Source: Rotaria socialis
Taxonomy: Eukaryota > Rotifera > Eurotatoria > Philodinida > Philodinidae
Assembly (NCBI GenBank): GCA_905331475.1
Contig: CAJNYU010003698.1
Coordinates: forward strand, 47,406-111,405
Reading direction: 5' to 3'
Length of the DNA: 64,000 nucleotides
Shown piece after piece: positions 1 to 11,800 of the stretch (position 1 is its first letter; every line of letters starts with the position of its first letter). The notes under the pieces are model-generated. The model did not search any database, was not told the origin of the DNA, and worked only from the letters and a program-made list of their open reading frames with translations. The position numbers and the translations under genes are program-made.

Positions 1-1
1 A

Positions 2-589
2 CGTCAAATACGTGAAAATCACGAACGAGAATATTCGAAATATATTTCAACGGTCCGTCAACAAGTCCTTAGTACAAATGTATATTATTTATCGGATGAA
101 CACGTTAAAGAAGTTGAACTTTCGCGATTAAGATTTAGTTTCGAGAAGAAAAAACAATATGAACGTATTAAACGTGAAAACAATGTTCTATCTGAACGTT
201 TATACGCAGCAAGAAAACGTGCAATGGTTGACGATAAAAATCAAACGTACAAAAAAAATTTAGATATATTCAATGCAAAATATTCTCAACAACGCATCAT
301 CGACTATAAACGTATTAATAATGAGAATGATGCTCTAATGAAACGCTTCAATAATGTAACTACAAATCTAGTCGATAGAAATCAATGTGATCAGCAATGG
401 CGAAAACATATAGAAATTATGAAAAAATCTTGTGAATATCCGGACAAATTGGAGAGATTTGTTTCCAGTGGTAATAAACACCGGCCCAAACAAAAATGTG
501 ATTGGGATAAACGATATGCTGTTATGCTTCGAAATTCATCACAATCAACAGAAAATCCACTAAATTTACTAATGCAACTATCTGAATAG
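2..589 (+). CDS. CFAP97D/Hemingway-like coiled-coil protein, 3' end only
   Basis: An open frame runs from base 2 to a TAG at 587-589 with no stop, so the window holds only the C-terminal 195 or so residues; the start lies outside. The protein is very rich in K, R, N, Q and E. It carries two copies of a helical motif, YERIKRENNVLSERL and DYKRINNENDALMKRF, separated by about 30 residues. The same spacing of two 'E-N-x-x-L' helices followed by a D-x-x-W segment (DQQWRKH here) is what I recall for the small CFAP97D proteins, which belong to the Hemingway/CFAP97 family of cilia and flagella. That would make it a ciliary or axonemal protein. The frame and repeats are seen directly; the family name is by recalled similarity. 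A generic coiled-coil protein is the alternative. The gene converges on the ankyrin gene, with 444 bp between the stop codons. Confidence 0.6.
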   Translation, partial: RQIRENHEREYSKYISTVRQQVLSTNVYYLSDEHVKEVELSRLRFSFEKKKQYERIKRENNVLSERLYAARKRAMVDDKNQTYKKNLDIFNAKYSQQRIIDYKRINNENDALMKRFNNVTTNLVDRNQCDQQWRKHIEIMKKSCEYPDKLERFVSSGNKHRPKQKCDWDKRYAVMLRNSSQSTENPLNLLMQLSE

Positions 590-1033
590 AATAATATCAG
601 CGCGATACATCAGCGAGCAATCAACAATCCATACAAAATGATTTTTTTATTTCAAAAGAAAAACATTTGTATTTTTTTTTCTATGGCAACGTTCTCAATC
701 TTTTGCATTAAAAGAAACACGATTTTGATTCCATAAAAATTTATTTTTAAATAAATCTATTTGAGGCCAATTACAAAACAAAAATATATTACGCTTATAT
801 ACACAGAATTGAAAAAAAGCTAATAAAAATCTCTTGCTGAGTTTTCTATTCAATTTTTACAACGATAAAATATTATAATCAAACATATTCAATGTATGTA
901 TTTAATAATCATCAAAGGCCTTCTTTTTGAAAATTTCAACTGCAAATAATACATTTTTGTTTTAGCACAACGATCAAAAAATAGGCATTTAGTAAGTAAT
1001 AAATTATAGAAAGACTAAACAAATTTTCGATGT
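590..1033. other. Convergent 3' intergenic region
   Basis: AT-rich sequence between the stop codons of two convergent genes. It contains AATAAA-type signals near 750 (plus sense), suited to 3' end formation of the CFAP97-like gene. I see no reading frame or repeat. Confidence 0.5.
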
Positions 1034-3283
1034 CTATGTATTGGCCACTTTGATCGGTGAACGTTGACTGATTGAATTTCGTCGAGGAATATTCAGTGCT
1101 GCTAATGTTGATTGTTTAGGATTTAGTGATGAACGTGACATACCCAACGTATTTTTTGATATTGACATTCGTCGAAATCTTATAGTTGGCGCTAATTCAG
1201 TGAGTGTATTTTCTTCGATGACGACTGGCGGTGGCATAGCAGACGGTCGATAATTTGTACTATGATGTATATTAAATAGATCAGCTAATTTAGTAACATC
1301 TTCTTGCCAACCATGCTGTTGTGCTGCTGGTGGTGATTGTTGTAGATTATTACGTTTTAAACGTGTATGATCATTTGTTTTGCGATGATTCATAATTGTC
1401 GGTCGATGATCTTGTAGACCAAAAAGTTCTTCGGGTTTCAGGCCAAATAATTCTTCGGGTTTATTATATCGACTTGTTGCACCTTTGGCTTCACGAATTG
1501 AACATGACGAGTCAACTTTTCGTTGAATTGGAGGCGGAGGATGACGATGATGACTTTGTAATGCAGCTGATAATGGACGACCAGCATATAATGTTTGAGA
1601 ATATGATGACACGTCTGATATCGTACTTGATGGTTGTTGTAATTGTGACTTAGGAACAACCGACGCTGATTTAGGGCGATTGATGGTAGTTGATTTTTTC
1701 TTAAATTTTCGAGGCAATGGTGTTGGCGGCATTTTTGCACTGCTAAGACGAGATGGGACACCGACGGCATTCACTGATGTTTGATTGCGAGTGACGATCG
1801 CAGTTTTCGGACGTTGTAATTTATTTTTATTTTGTGACGACCCACCTTGAAACATCGAACTTGAAGGTTCAAGATAATTCAGAGTTGAACTCGATTGGTG
1901 TCGTTCCATTACTTTAGGTTTAACTTCACTATTCGACATGAGAGTATCTTCAGTTGATAGATTTGTCTTATTATTTAAATGCTGTTGTATTAATAGTTGT
2001 ACTCGTGGGCTTGTTCGAGCCGTACTATTAACGTCTTCACTATCGTCAAACGTTATTTTACGCTCTGGAATTGCTATTGTTACAGTTTGTAATTCATTCA
2101 CCAATGCTTCTGTGCTACAATAATGTGTGCAACTAGGTAAAGTAGATTCTGCCTTTTCGAAATCACTCAGTCGTTCCGATGTTTCTTGTTTTTTATGTCG
2201 TATCCGTCGAGGATGATGTGGCGGTTTACCTTCAGTGCAGAGTCCAGCTAAACGTGTTGAATAACTTGAATCGTTTTCATTGAAAATTATTTTCAGTAAA
2301 CCAAACGAAAGTGTAGACGGACGAATATCACTTTTATTAGGTGTTCCCGTAGTATTAGAAGTTGTTCGACTCTTTTTTTTCGATGATCCTGTTGTGATTC
2401 GAGTGTGATTATCATCGTTTTTCTGTGTAATTTCATAGATCGATAGAGGACGAGGTACTACGAAAAATTCGTCCCAATCCCGATGAGTTATTTGATTAGC
2501 ACATTCAATATGTCCATATTTAAGCGCAAGAACTGCTGCTGAACAACCTGAAGAATTCGAATAATAGTTATTCAAATTTTTAAAGAACGAAAATTTAATC
2601 TCACCGTCTCGATTAACACATTGATCAAGGTGAATATCCATTTTTTCTGCTGTTTTCATAAGTAAGTCAGCAATTTCACAATTACCTACCATGATAGAAT
2701 ATCAAAATTATGCATTAAAAAAAACGACTCTTAAGCACCATTACCCGTAATTGCTACATAATGCAGACAAGTATTTCCTTCACAATCTTTTGCCTCGATA
2801 TTAAAATCTAAACAGGATAAATATAGTTGAACGAGATGCATTCGTTGAAGAGCACACGCATGATGTAATCTAAGAAAAGTAAAATTTTTCATATAAAAAT
2901 ATTTTTTTTAACGTTTATTCATCTTACGCATTTCGTCTTGCATGATCTTCCAATGCAACTTTAGCTCCTTTTTCGAGTAGATTCTGTGCAATCGATAAAC
3001 TCCATCGATCATTCTCTACGTACGAACATAGAATTAATGGTGTACGCAATTGACCATCGCGCTCATTTGGATCATAACACAGCTGTAATAGATATCGAAT
3101 ACACCGAAAATAACCATGTTGAATAGCAAATGGAACATTGAAATGTTTTGGTATGATTGTTGGTGGTATTAATGGTGCTGATTTATTTGTTATATGACTA
3201 CGATCAGTATTACTATCGATGTGAGACATCGATGACAGTGGCACCGGTGGCGACGAGACAAGCATCGACAAAACAAGGGTCAT
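1034..3283 (-). CDS. Ankyrin-repeat protein with long disordered basic tail
   Basis: Three exons on the minus strand: 3283-2928, 2869-2745 and 2685-1034, joined in frame by GT..AG introns of 58 and 59 nt, giving about 710 residues. The N-terminal third has ankyrin-type helices: GYFRCIRYLL, RTPLILCSYV, RNALHHACALQRMHLVQLYL and GNTCLHYVAITGNCEIADLL, the last built across the second splice. A further helix (AAVLALKYGHIECANQI) follows. The remaining 400 or so residues are low-complexity S, T, P, R, K and Q, with proline runs and a tandem KPEELFGL octapeptide. Ankyrin repeats bind partner proteins; the tail looks like a disordered scaffold region. I placed the start at the first ATG of the exon (3281-3283); an additional upstream exon is possible. 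I could not assign an orthologue. Splice phases and the ankyrin pattern are seen; the role is inference. Confidence 0.8.
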
Positions 3284-5870
3284 AGAATTGAACAATTGTA
3301 TAAATCGTTATGGTAACTTAGCAGCATTCAAAAACTCAATTTAAGAAAAGAGAAAAAGAAGAAATTGAACGGTAGAAGGCCAATTAGCAGCGTCTGATGT
3401 GTAGACTGAAATGAAACGACAACAAAACTTCTCTTTCACTCCTACGTTGCCCACTTCGCTTTTCTTCTATAAAGAAAAAGAAATTAAATGTACATGTTGA
3501 AGAAAGAGCACATACATAAACCTGCGAAGAAAGAAAAAGTGATTGATTTGCTGTTTTCTTTCTCATAGAGACTTTATGTATATATAAATATTCAGTTAAA
3601 ATGTATTGTTAAAACATAAGACCATAGTATTTGTCTCATCTTTATTATCGTTTATTTTTCTGTGACTCCAATTTGTTTGTCAAATGTTGAGCTTCACTCT
3701 TGATCGTAGAAAATAAATTTAACGTTTTTCTTTCTTGTTCTGTCTAATACGGCATACTCGAGTAGCTATACACACGGTTTGATTCACAAGTCAACAAAAA
3801 GAAAAAACCCAAAAGGTATAAACAGACTTTTGCTAATAACCATTCTTTATTCTTTAAAAAAAATAATTCAAGTAGAGCCACTTTAATAAATAGCAATATT
3901 TTATTTAGACAACTAGATAAGCTCGTTTCTTTTTGTTTCTGTTTTCATTCATCTCGAACAATATTAATACACTACCAGATAAACATCTACGTACAATTGA
4001 TTTACAAATAATTTCCAAAATAGAACATGTTATGAAATATGAATTGGAACATCGATTATTGAGTACATAGCGATTCAGCAAGCAAGAGAATATTCTGTTT
4101 TTTGTCGCTTTGCTTCATTGGCTGACTTTCAAGAAATGAAATCTTGATTCTTTCGTGCCTGTATAGACATCCAGCCAAGAGTCAAATTTTGGTTCTTGCA
4201 GTAATAAAAAAAAAGAAAGGCGAAGAAGGAAAGTTTGTTTACGTTGATAGTATAACAAAAGAAAATGGAATTAAAATAAGCGAATAAAAAGTAAAAACGC
4301 CATAGAATAGTACATTTCTCTATGAAGAATTTTAATTTCTGTTTTACCTACTTCTACGATCATCATTTATCTAATTTTCTATTCTTTGTTTTCACAGATG
4401 TATAGTGAATTTTAGCAGCCGAGATGAAAACTTGAATAATTTATTTTCACTATAAACACAATACTCATTTGCTTGTAATACAGCTGTTATCGGTTCTATA
4501 TTGTGGTTTATTTTTATACGTAGATAAAAATGCAAAGTAAATCATTCGCATTGTAGAGATTTGTAAAACATGTTTGTCCTTGATTTTTGTTTTGCGAGAG
4601 TAAAACAATAGTTGGCTGTATGGTTTACAATTAAATAATTCACATTTTCTATGATGATGAAACGTAGGAAATTTTTAGAGAGATCTCCTCGTGAGAATTC
4701 GTATTCCTACAAGGTTAAACCAAAATCTCACATCTTATTCTCTATATTTTTTTTACAATTCTTCTATATAACTACTGATACCAATGAAGTTTAACATAAA
4801 TCACTTTTTTCTCGACAGCCTATTATTCCGTAGTATTTTTTCACCGAAGGAAATTCATTTCCGTTGTCCATTAGTAAGCTATTACTTTCTCTTTGATACT
4901 CAAAAAATTTCACAATAGACCGGGGAAAATATTTACTTACTAGTGATGTTCGACATGTTTCAACATAAACTTTACGATGCATTAAATTCTTAGACAAAAA
5001 AAATTCTAATCAACCACGGACCTTAACTTTCGATTTGAAAATATAAACAGCTAGATACTTGCCATTGCAAATATCAAAGATTATTCCTTTTTACTAAGTT
5101 AAGTGAGTTGTCAGTAGAATATGATTATTTGCATTGGCGGTGTTCGTATTGATAGTGCATAAGATAAGAGATAAGAAGGTTAAAGTAAAATTTGTATTGT
5201 TGGACTAAAAAACTTAAAATATATGTCTTCTTGATGTACCCTAGGCAAAATGCTGCAATCGTTTTTTTCGGGTGTGGGAGGAGTTTATAAAAAAATTTTA
5301 TACGAACCGAACGAATTCAACTATCATATAAAATAATTCAGGTGAAATGCAAGAATCATCAAAGTTCATAATAGCTTTTCTTAAGTGCACAGTTTGATAA
5401 CGAAATATTAAACGATAAATCATCCTTGGGTATGATTTTCTAGAGGAATTACTAGATTAGTACAATAAATATCAGCGAATCTATTAATTCTATAATAAAT
5501 CATATTTGTTTTTTAGAAGATTTCTCTCTCCATTCCCTTTCATTTCTTTCTGATAAGAAATTTTCAACAAATACATGATTTTAATATGTGTGTCTCTGAT
5601 GTTTGAATATTTTATTGCTGTTGACTAGATAAACGACCAAAAAAAATGAGAGAAAAAAAGAAAAGTAATATAGCACACACAAATAAAATCTACCATACGT
5701 CACACATACATATGAAGAGCAAGAAAAAAAAGAATAAAAACTCATTTCATTGTTATTAAGTTCAAAAAGTTAAAGTGCAAATAAGAGAAAAAAAGAGAGC
5801 AAGAGAGAGAGAGCGGTATAACATATATGTCCAATTGACACACATGGAAAAGTAGTTCATGTTTATGTTT
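3284..5870. other. Intergenic region between ankyrin gene and alpha1-like collagen
   Basis: AT-rich DNA holding the upstream region of the ankyrin gene (near 3300-3700) and the downstream region of the alpha1-like collagen (near 5500-5870). Short reading frames, such as one at 4791-4997, lack any family signature. There is an A/G-rich stretch near 5785-5815 (GAGAGAGAGAG). I see no RNA gene or mobile element. Confidence 0.4.
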
Positions 5871-8800
5871 TTAAAGTTTCTTCACTTGTGCAAAAAATGC
5901 CGATGGTCCATTGGCTGTTTGTTTATATAAATTTGCATGACAGACTGCACATCGACTGATATATTGTCGTTGTGTGCCTGCTTTTAATGTACGTACTGTC
6001 GGTTTTTCAAATCCAGTATAATCATCTAATGTAGCCAAATAAAATGTCATCATGTTTGGATAATAATTGCAATGTGAATGATCTTTGCAATGAAAATATG
6101 GCCTATCGTGATATTTTTCAAGACATGAACCAGGTGATTGTAGACTTTGTTGATCACCACGGCCACCATCAGCCGATGTAAATACAAAACTATAACCAGT
6201 CCATAAAAGATCATATCCATCGGGACATGCTGGTACACGTTGTGATTGACTATGAATAGCAAAGACGGGTGTTGGTGACTCACAAATAACACAACGACTC
6301 AAATGACTTGGTATGTCACGTGTTTCAAATGGTGCCATACTTGCTGACATCGGTTCATTTGTTGATAACCAATATGAATAATCATTACGTGAAGCATAAT
6401 GACACGAATTACCAATATCACAAAATAAAAATGGCATTGCACTAAAACGACGTAAACAACTTCCAGAAGAACCTATTTAGAAAAGAAAGAATTAGAAGTT
6501 TGGTTCGTTTTTCTCTTAATGAAAATTTTACCAAGATCTTGATGGGCTGCATATGTATCACCTTGAATACCCATAAATGAATAACCACTATCTTGTAATT
6601 TAGCTGTTCGCTGTGGACATTGTGGTGTTGTAGTATCTTGACTGTGTCTAGAAAAACAAAAAAAAACATAGATGTACATGGATTTAGTTCAATGTCATGA
6701 TTACATACCGTACAAATACGAATGAGCCATCACCTGTATCACCTGGAAAACCTTGAGGTCCAGCACTACCTATTTACGAGAGAAGAAAACCTGTGCATTT
6801 TATATGTTATGTTTTCTAAAACTTACCTTGTGGACCTGGTTGACCATGTAGACCAGCACTAAAGAAAAATAGAATTAGCTTAAATAGAAAACAAAATGAA
6901 TATTGCAAATCTTACGCTCCAGGTAAACCAAGGTCACCAACTGGACCACGGGCACCTGAAGAACCTGGAGTACCTATACAGAAAACAGAGCCATCAAAAT
7001 AGTTATTGATTACATTGACTTTTTTTTAAAAACTTATTACGTACCTGGACGACCAGGAAGACCAACTTGACCAGGAAAGCCTTTCGATCCAGGAAGACCA
7101 GATTGGCCAGGCAATCCAGGAGCCCCTAAGCAACATCATGGATGTATAATGAATCATATTTTAAATATTCAATGTACTCACCAGATAATCCTTGATCACC
7201 ACGTGCACCTTTACTGCCTGACTGTGCTCGAATCTATGAAAAGAAAAAATAGCAATCACTTTTCTCTAGAATAGAAAATAATTAATTCATACTTCTGCAA
7301 GGACTGTCTCTCCTTTTGGACCTGGTAAACCTGGACGTCCACTCAAACCTGGTGAACCTGATAATAAAATAAAACTTAAATGTATGAATTGTAGTGCGAT
7401 AGAAGTAAAACTAACCAGCATCACCGTTTTCTCCTTTGCGACCTGGAATTCCAAGAGCTCCTGAAAACATTGAATTTTGATATCAATCTTACATTGTTTG
7501 AACAAAGAAATAAAGTCATACCTGGTGTGCCTGATTCACCTCGTCTACCTGGTAGGCCTGAATTTCCTGGTGGTCCTGGTTGACCCTAAATAAAACAGAT
7601 TATAATTCGATAAAAAAAAATGATATTCTTCATTTTACCGGTAATCCTTTTGCCCCTGGAATACCTTGAGCACCAGAAAGACCATTAGCACCGACAAGAC
7701 CCGGTAGACCTTAATTTTAATGCATGATAATTATTGTAGATATGAACTGTGTGACAATACCTGGTGGACCAGCTAAACCTGGTTTACCATCTCGTCCAGG
7801 ATATCCATTTGAACCTGGTCGGCCAGGTAAACCATCTTGGCCACGATCTCCTTGTTGACCTCGCTGACCAACTGATCCTACGCCTGAAAATAAAAAATAT
7901 TTGATTTAAAAAACAGAAATAAGTACAAATAGAAACAAAAATTGACATACCATTACGACCTGGGGGGCCAGCTTGACCAGCATCACCAGGTGTTCCTCTA
8001 GAATAAGAAAATTAATCTAAGATACTACACTAAATTAAAAGTTACCTAAGGCCTGGACGACCGGGAAGACCATCTCGACCAGGATCACCACGAGGACCAG
8101 GTAATGAACGACCACCTAAAATAGAATAGAACGTCATATGCCTGTATTTAAATCAATACAATAAAGAAATATATTTTACACACCACTTTCACCCGGTACA
8201 CCTTTCAGACCTGGACGTCCAGGCAATCCAGAATTGCCTTTAGGCCCTTGAAATCCAGGTTGACCTAAAACAAGCGATAGCATGCCATAGAATTAATCAT
8301 TTTTTTCAATAATAATTTACCAGGCCGTCCTATTTTGCCATCTATACCAACTAAACCTTTTTCTCCTCGTAAACCAGGATATCCATCGCGACCTAATAGG
8401 TAAATAATCATCAGTTATATATGTGTGATAATACAAAGATGATTGTTTTCTAATTATCTTACCTGGTTGCCCTTGTGAGCCTGGAAGACCTGGTGCACCC
8501 TTGAATAATATAATAAAAATATGAGCATATAATTATATGCTTGTCAATGATGAACTTACCGGAAGGCCTATAATAATAAAAATTACAGATATAAACTTGT
8601 GAACAAAGAAAATCTCAAATCATACATACCAACATCACCAGCCAAACCAGCAAGGCCTGGCATACCTGGTCCACCAGCATCACCTGGTTCTCCTTTGGGT
8701 CCTGAAAATGAAATAAACGAATTTAACTGAATTAAAGAAAGAAATTGTCAGTTTGTTTTTCAGTACCCATTGCTGTAGCAATTCCATCTCGACCACGTTC

Positions 8801-11800
8801 ACCAACCGGCCCTTTAAAACCAGGAAGACCGGGTGAACCAGCACGACCAGGTAAACCCTAGATGTTACAAAAGAAAGAAAACATGAATATAGATATATGT
8901 TCAACGTAACTTTATTATTCAAACTTACACGATCACCAGGTTGTCCAGCCATTCCCGGAAGACCTATACATTAAAGATAAACAATCATTATTGTTCATCG
9001 AAATCCGTCTACATACCACTGTCTCCTGATTTTCCTTTGAATCCAGGTAATCCAGGGTTCCCGATTGGACCGTGCATGCCTATTGAAGAAAATAAAACAT
9101 AATCAATGACTGAGTTTAAATTATTAATTTACCTGGAAATCCAACTTGACCTGGTTGTCCTCGTGGTCCATTGAGACCTGGTGCGCCAGGCTGAATGGAT
9201 TAAGAAATAAAAAATTCGAATATCCCAGAATATTAGAAATATACGTGTACGTACGATTCCTCGAAGACCTGCAGCACCGGGAAGACCGGGAAGACCAGGT
9301 AAACCGCGTTCACCTCTTTGACCAGCAACGCCTTTGTACCAACCACCCATTTCACCTTTCGAACCTGGTAAGCCAGGACGTCCTAGAAGAAGAAATTTAT
9401 GTATAAAAATACGGTTAGACATAAACTGACTAGCTTACCATCACGACCGGGTAGGCCAGGAGCACCGGCGAATCCAGGTGATCTAGTATAAGGCAAAGAA
9501 AGACAATGGATACAGAACAGTTTTATATAAATTTTTGTATATACCCAGATTCACCAGGTGGGCCTTGAAGACCACCTAAAAATATTTAAAAAAAAATTCA
9601 TAGTGATATTGTAAACTTTGCTCTTGTCTCTATTTTTTCTTCTTCTATACTTGCCTAGACCAGAATCGCCTGGAGCACCTTTAGAGCCTGGTAGACCTGA
9701 TAGACCGGCCTCTCCTACAATATAAAAGTGAATAATCTTTTCTGATGTATTCTTACAAATTTACCCATTTCTCCTTTTCGACCTGGTTCACTTTGACCAC
9801 CACCGACACCTGGTTCTCCGACATCACCTTTAGAATAAAGAAAAGCAATGATAGCTGAAATCTTTCTCTCTGAAAAAACTGAGTGTTTACCTTGAAACCC
9901 TTTAGCACCTGGTAAACCTGGAAGCCCATTGAGGCCAGGACCACCAGGTAATCCACCTGAATTTAATGTTATGATTTGAGCTATGTTTTCAACAAGAAAT
10001 CATATTTCTACTTACGTTCACCAGGAATACCAGGGCGACCTAATTTATTTAAATTAAAAAATAATAAAAACAGTATAATGTACAAGGAAAACTAATATAA
10101 TAAACGTTTACCTTTCATTCCAGATAATCCTGGATATCCAGCACTTCCGTCATCACCACCTATTTTTATACCAGCAAATATGTAAATGATATTCAATCGA
10201 CAAGCATGAATACTTACGGTCACCTGGCTTGCCGGAAAAGCCTGGTGTTCCATCTTGGCCAGCAAAGCCCTATTCATATAAGAGACAGATAATAAGATTT
10301 TTTTTTCATTGTTAGAAAACGTACTGAATCACCAGGGGAACCGCGAAGACCATTTGGACCAGGGGCACCAGCAGCTCCAGCTCTACCGGGAGCTAAAAAA
10401 AACAGAAATATAATTTATCAGTAAAGCACTTATTAAAAGAAATTATTTACCTCCCGCTCGACCACGAGCACCGGGCAAACCAACATCACCCCACAGGCCT
10501 AGTGATGTACCGCCTAAAACAATTCAAATGTACTTATTTTTCTTTTATAAATATAATAGTACATACCTCGTTCTCCCTTCAATCCTTGTAGACCAGATTG
10601 TCCAGGAAGACCATTGACACCTACAGTCAAAGTAACATTAAAAACAATCGTTATGTCGTATAGTATTCACTCACCTGGATTGCCTGGTACACCTCGAAGA
10701 CCGGGTACGCCACCTAAAAACGATGCCCAATTTCAAAATAATATTATTGAGCTTGCTAATAGCTTACGCGGTCCTGAGAAACCCGGATTACCACGTTCAC
10801 CAGTAACACCCTTTGGACCAGGATTACCACGTGCTCCAGATGTTGTTGCAACACCAGGTTCACCACGCTGACCCTATATACGAACAACCAATATATAAGT
10901 TATGACAAGAAATAAAGTATAGAATTTACTTTAGCACCAGACAAGCCAGGTAAACCAGATGCGCCATTTATTCCTGGAGCACCAGGTCTAGTAAAAGATG
11001 AAGATTATAATTTAAATAAATATTTAAAAACAATTCCTACCGTCCATCAAGTCCAGATCGCCCATCAAGACCAGGATAACCTGAATAGCATCATTAGCAA
11101 AAGAAACACGAAACTTATTTTTAGTCTACCTTTAACACCATTTTCGCCTAAAAAAACAAACATTGATGTATAATTTTCGATAAAAATATGATTAGTTTAA
11201 CAAACCTGCTAATCCAGGAAGACCAGGTCGGCCACTGTCACCCTAAATATATGTATAGATACATTTATTTATCTGTAAATTCAAAATAAGTTCTTTTTTT
11301 TCTTTACCTTTTGACCGGGACTACCACTCAAACCAGGTGCACCATCTCGGCCAGGTAAACCAGGGGCACCTTAGTTACATCGCAGATACATACATAAAAC
11401 TACTTGTAGAATATTTCGTTTGATTACTTACCAGGCATACCAGAAAATCTAGAAATAAATAACAGAAATGTAATTATACTAGTATTCTAAAAGATAAAAA
11501 TTTACCCAGCATCTCCAGGATAACCTTTCATACCACGTGCACCAGGTGCATTATATAATATTGGTGCATCATCACCAGGTGAACCAGGAATACCAGGTCG
11601 ACCAGTTTTACCTGGAGTACCACGTTCACCCTCTTCACCGCGTTGACCACTGGCAAATAATTGTCCTGGTGGACCAGGTTGACCTTGTGGACCTGTTAAT
11701 AAATAATATTATGATTCATCAATATTCTATACTTGTTTTAGCATTGAATTTACCTTTTGCTCCGGGTGATCCAACACCTCCAGATCGACCAATTTCACCC

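Noticed and set aside
1396..1770. Overlapping frames on both strands within the ankyrin gene tail
   Set aside because: They are alternative frames of low-complexity coding sequence. The in-frame splice phases and the KPEELFGL repeat support only the main frame.
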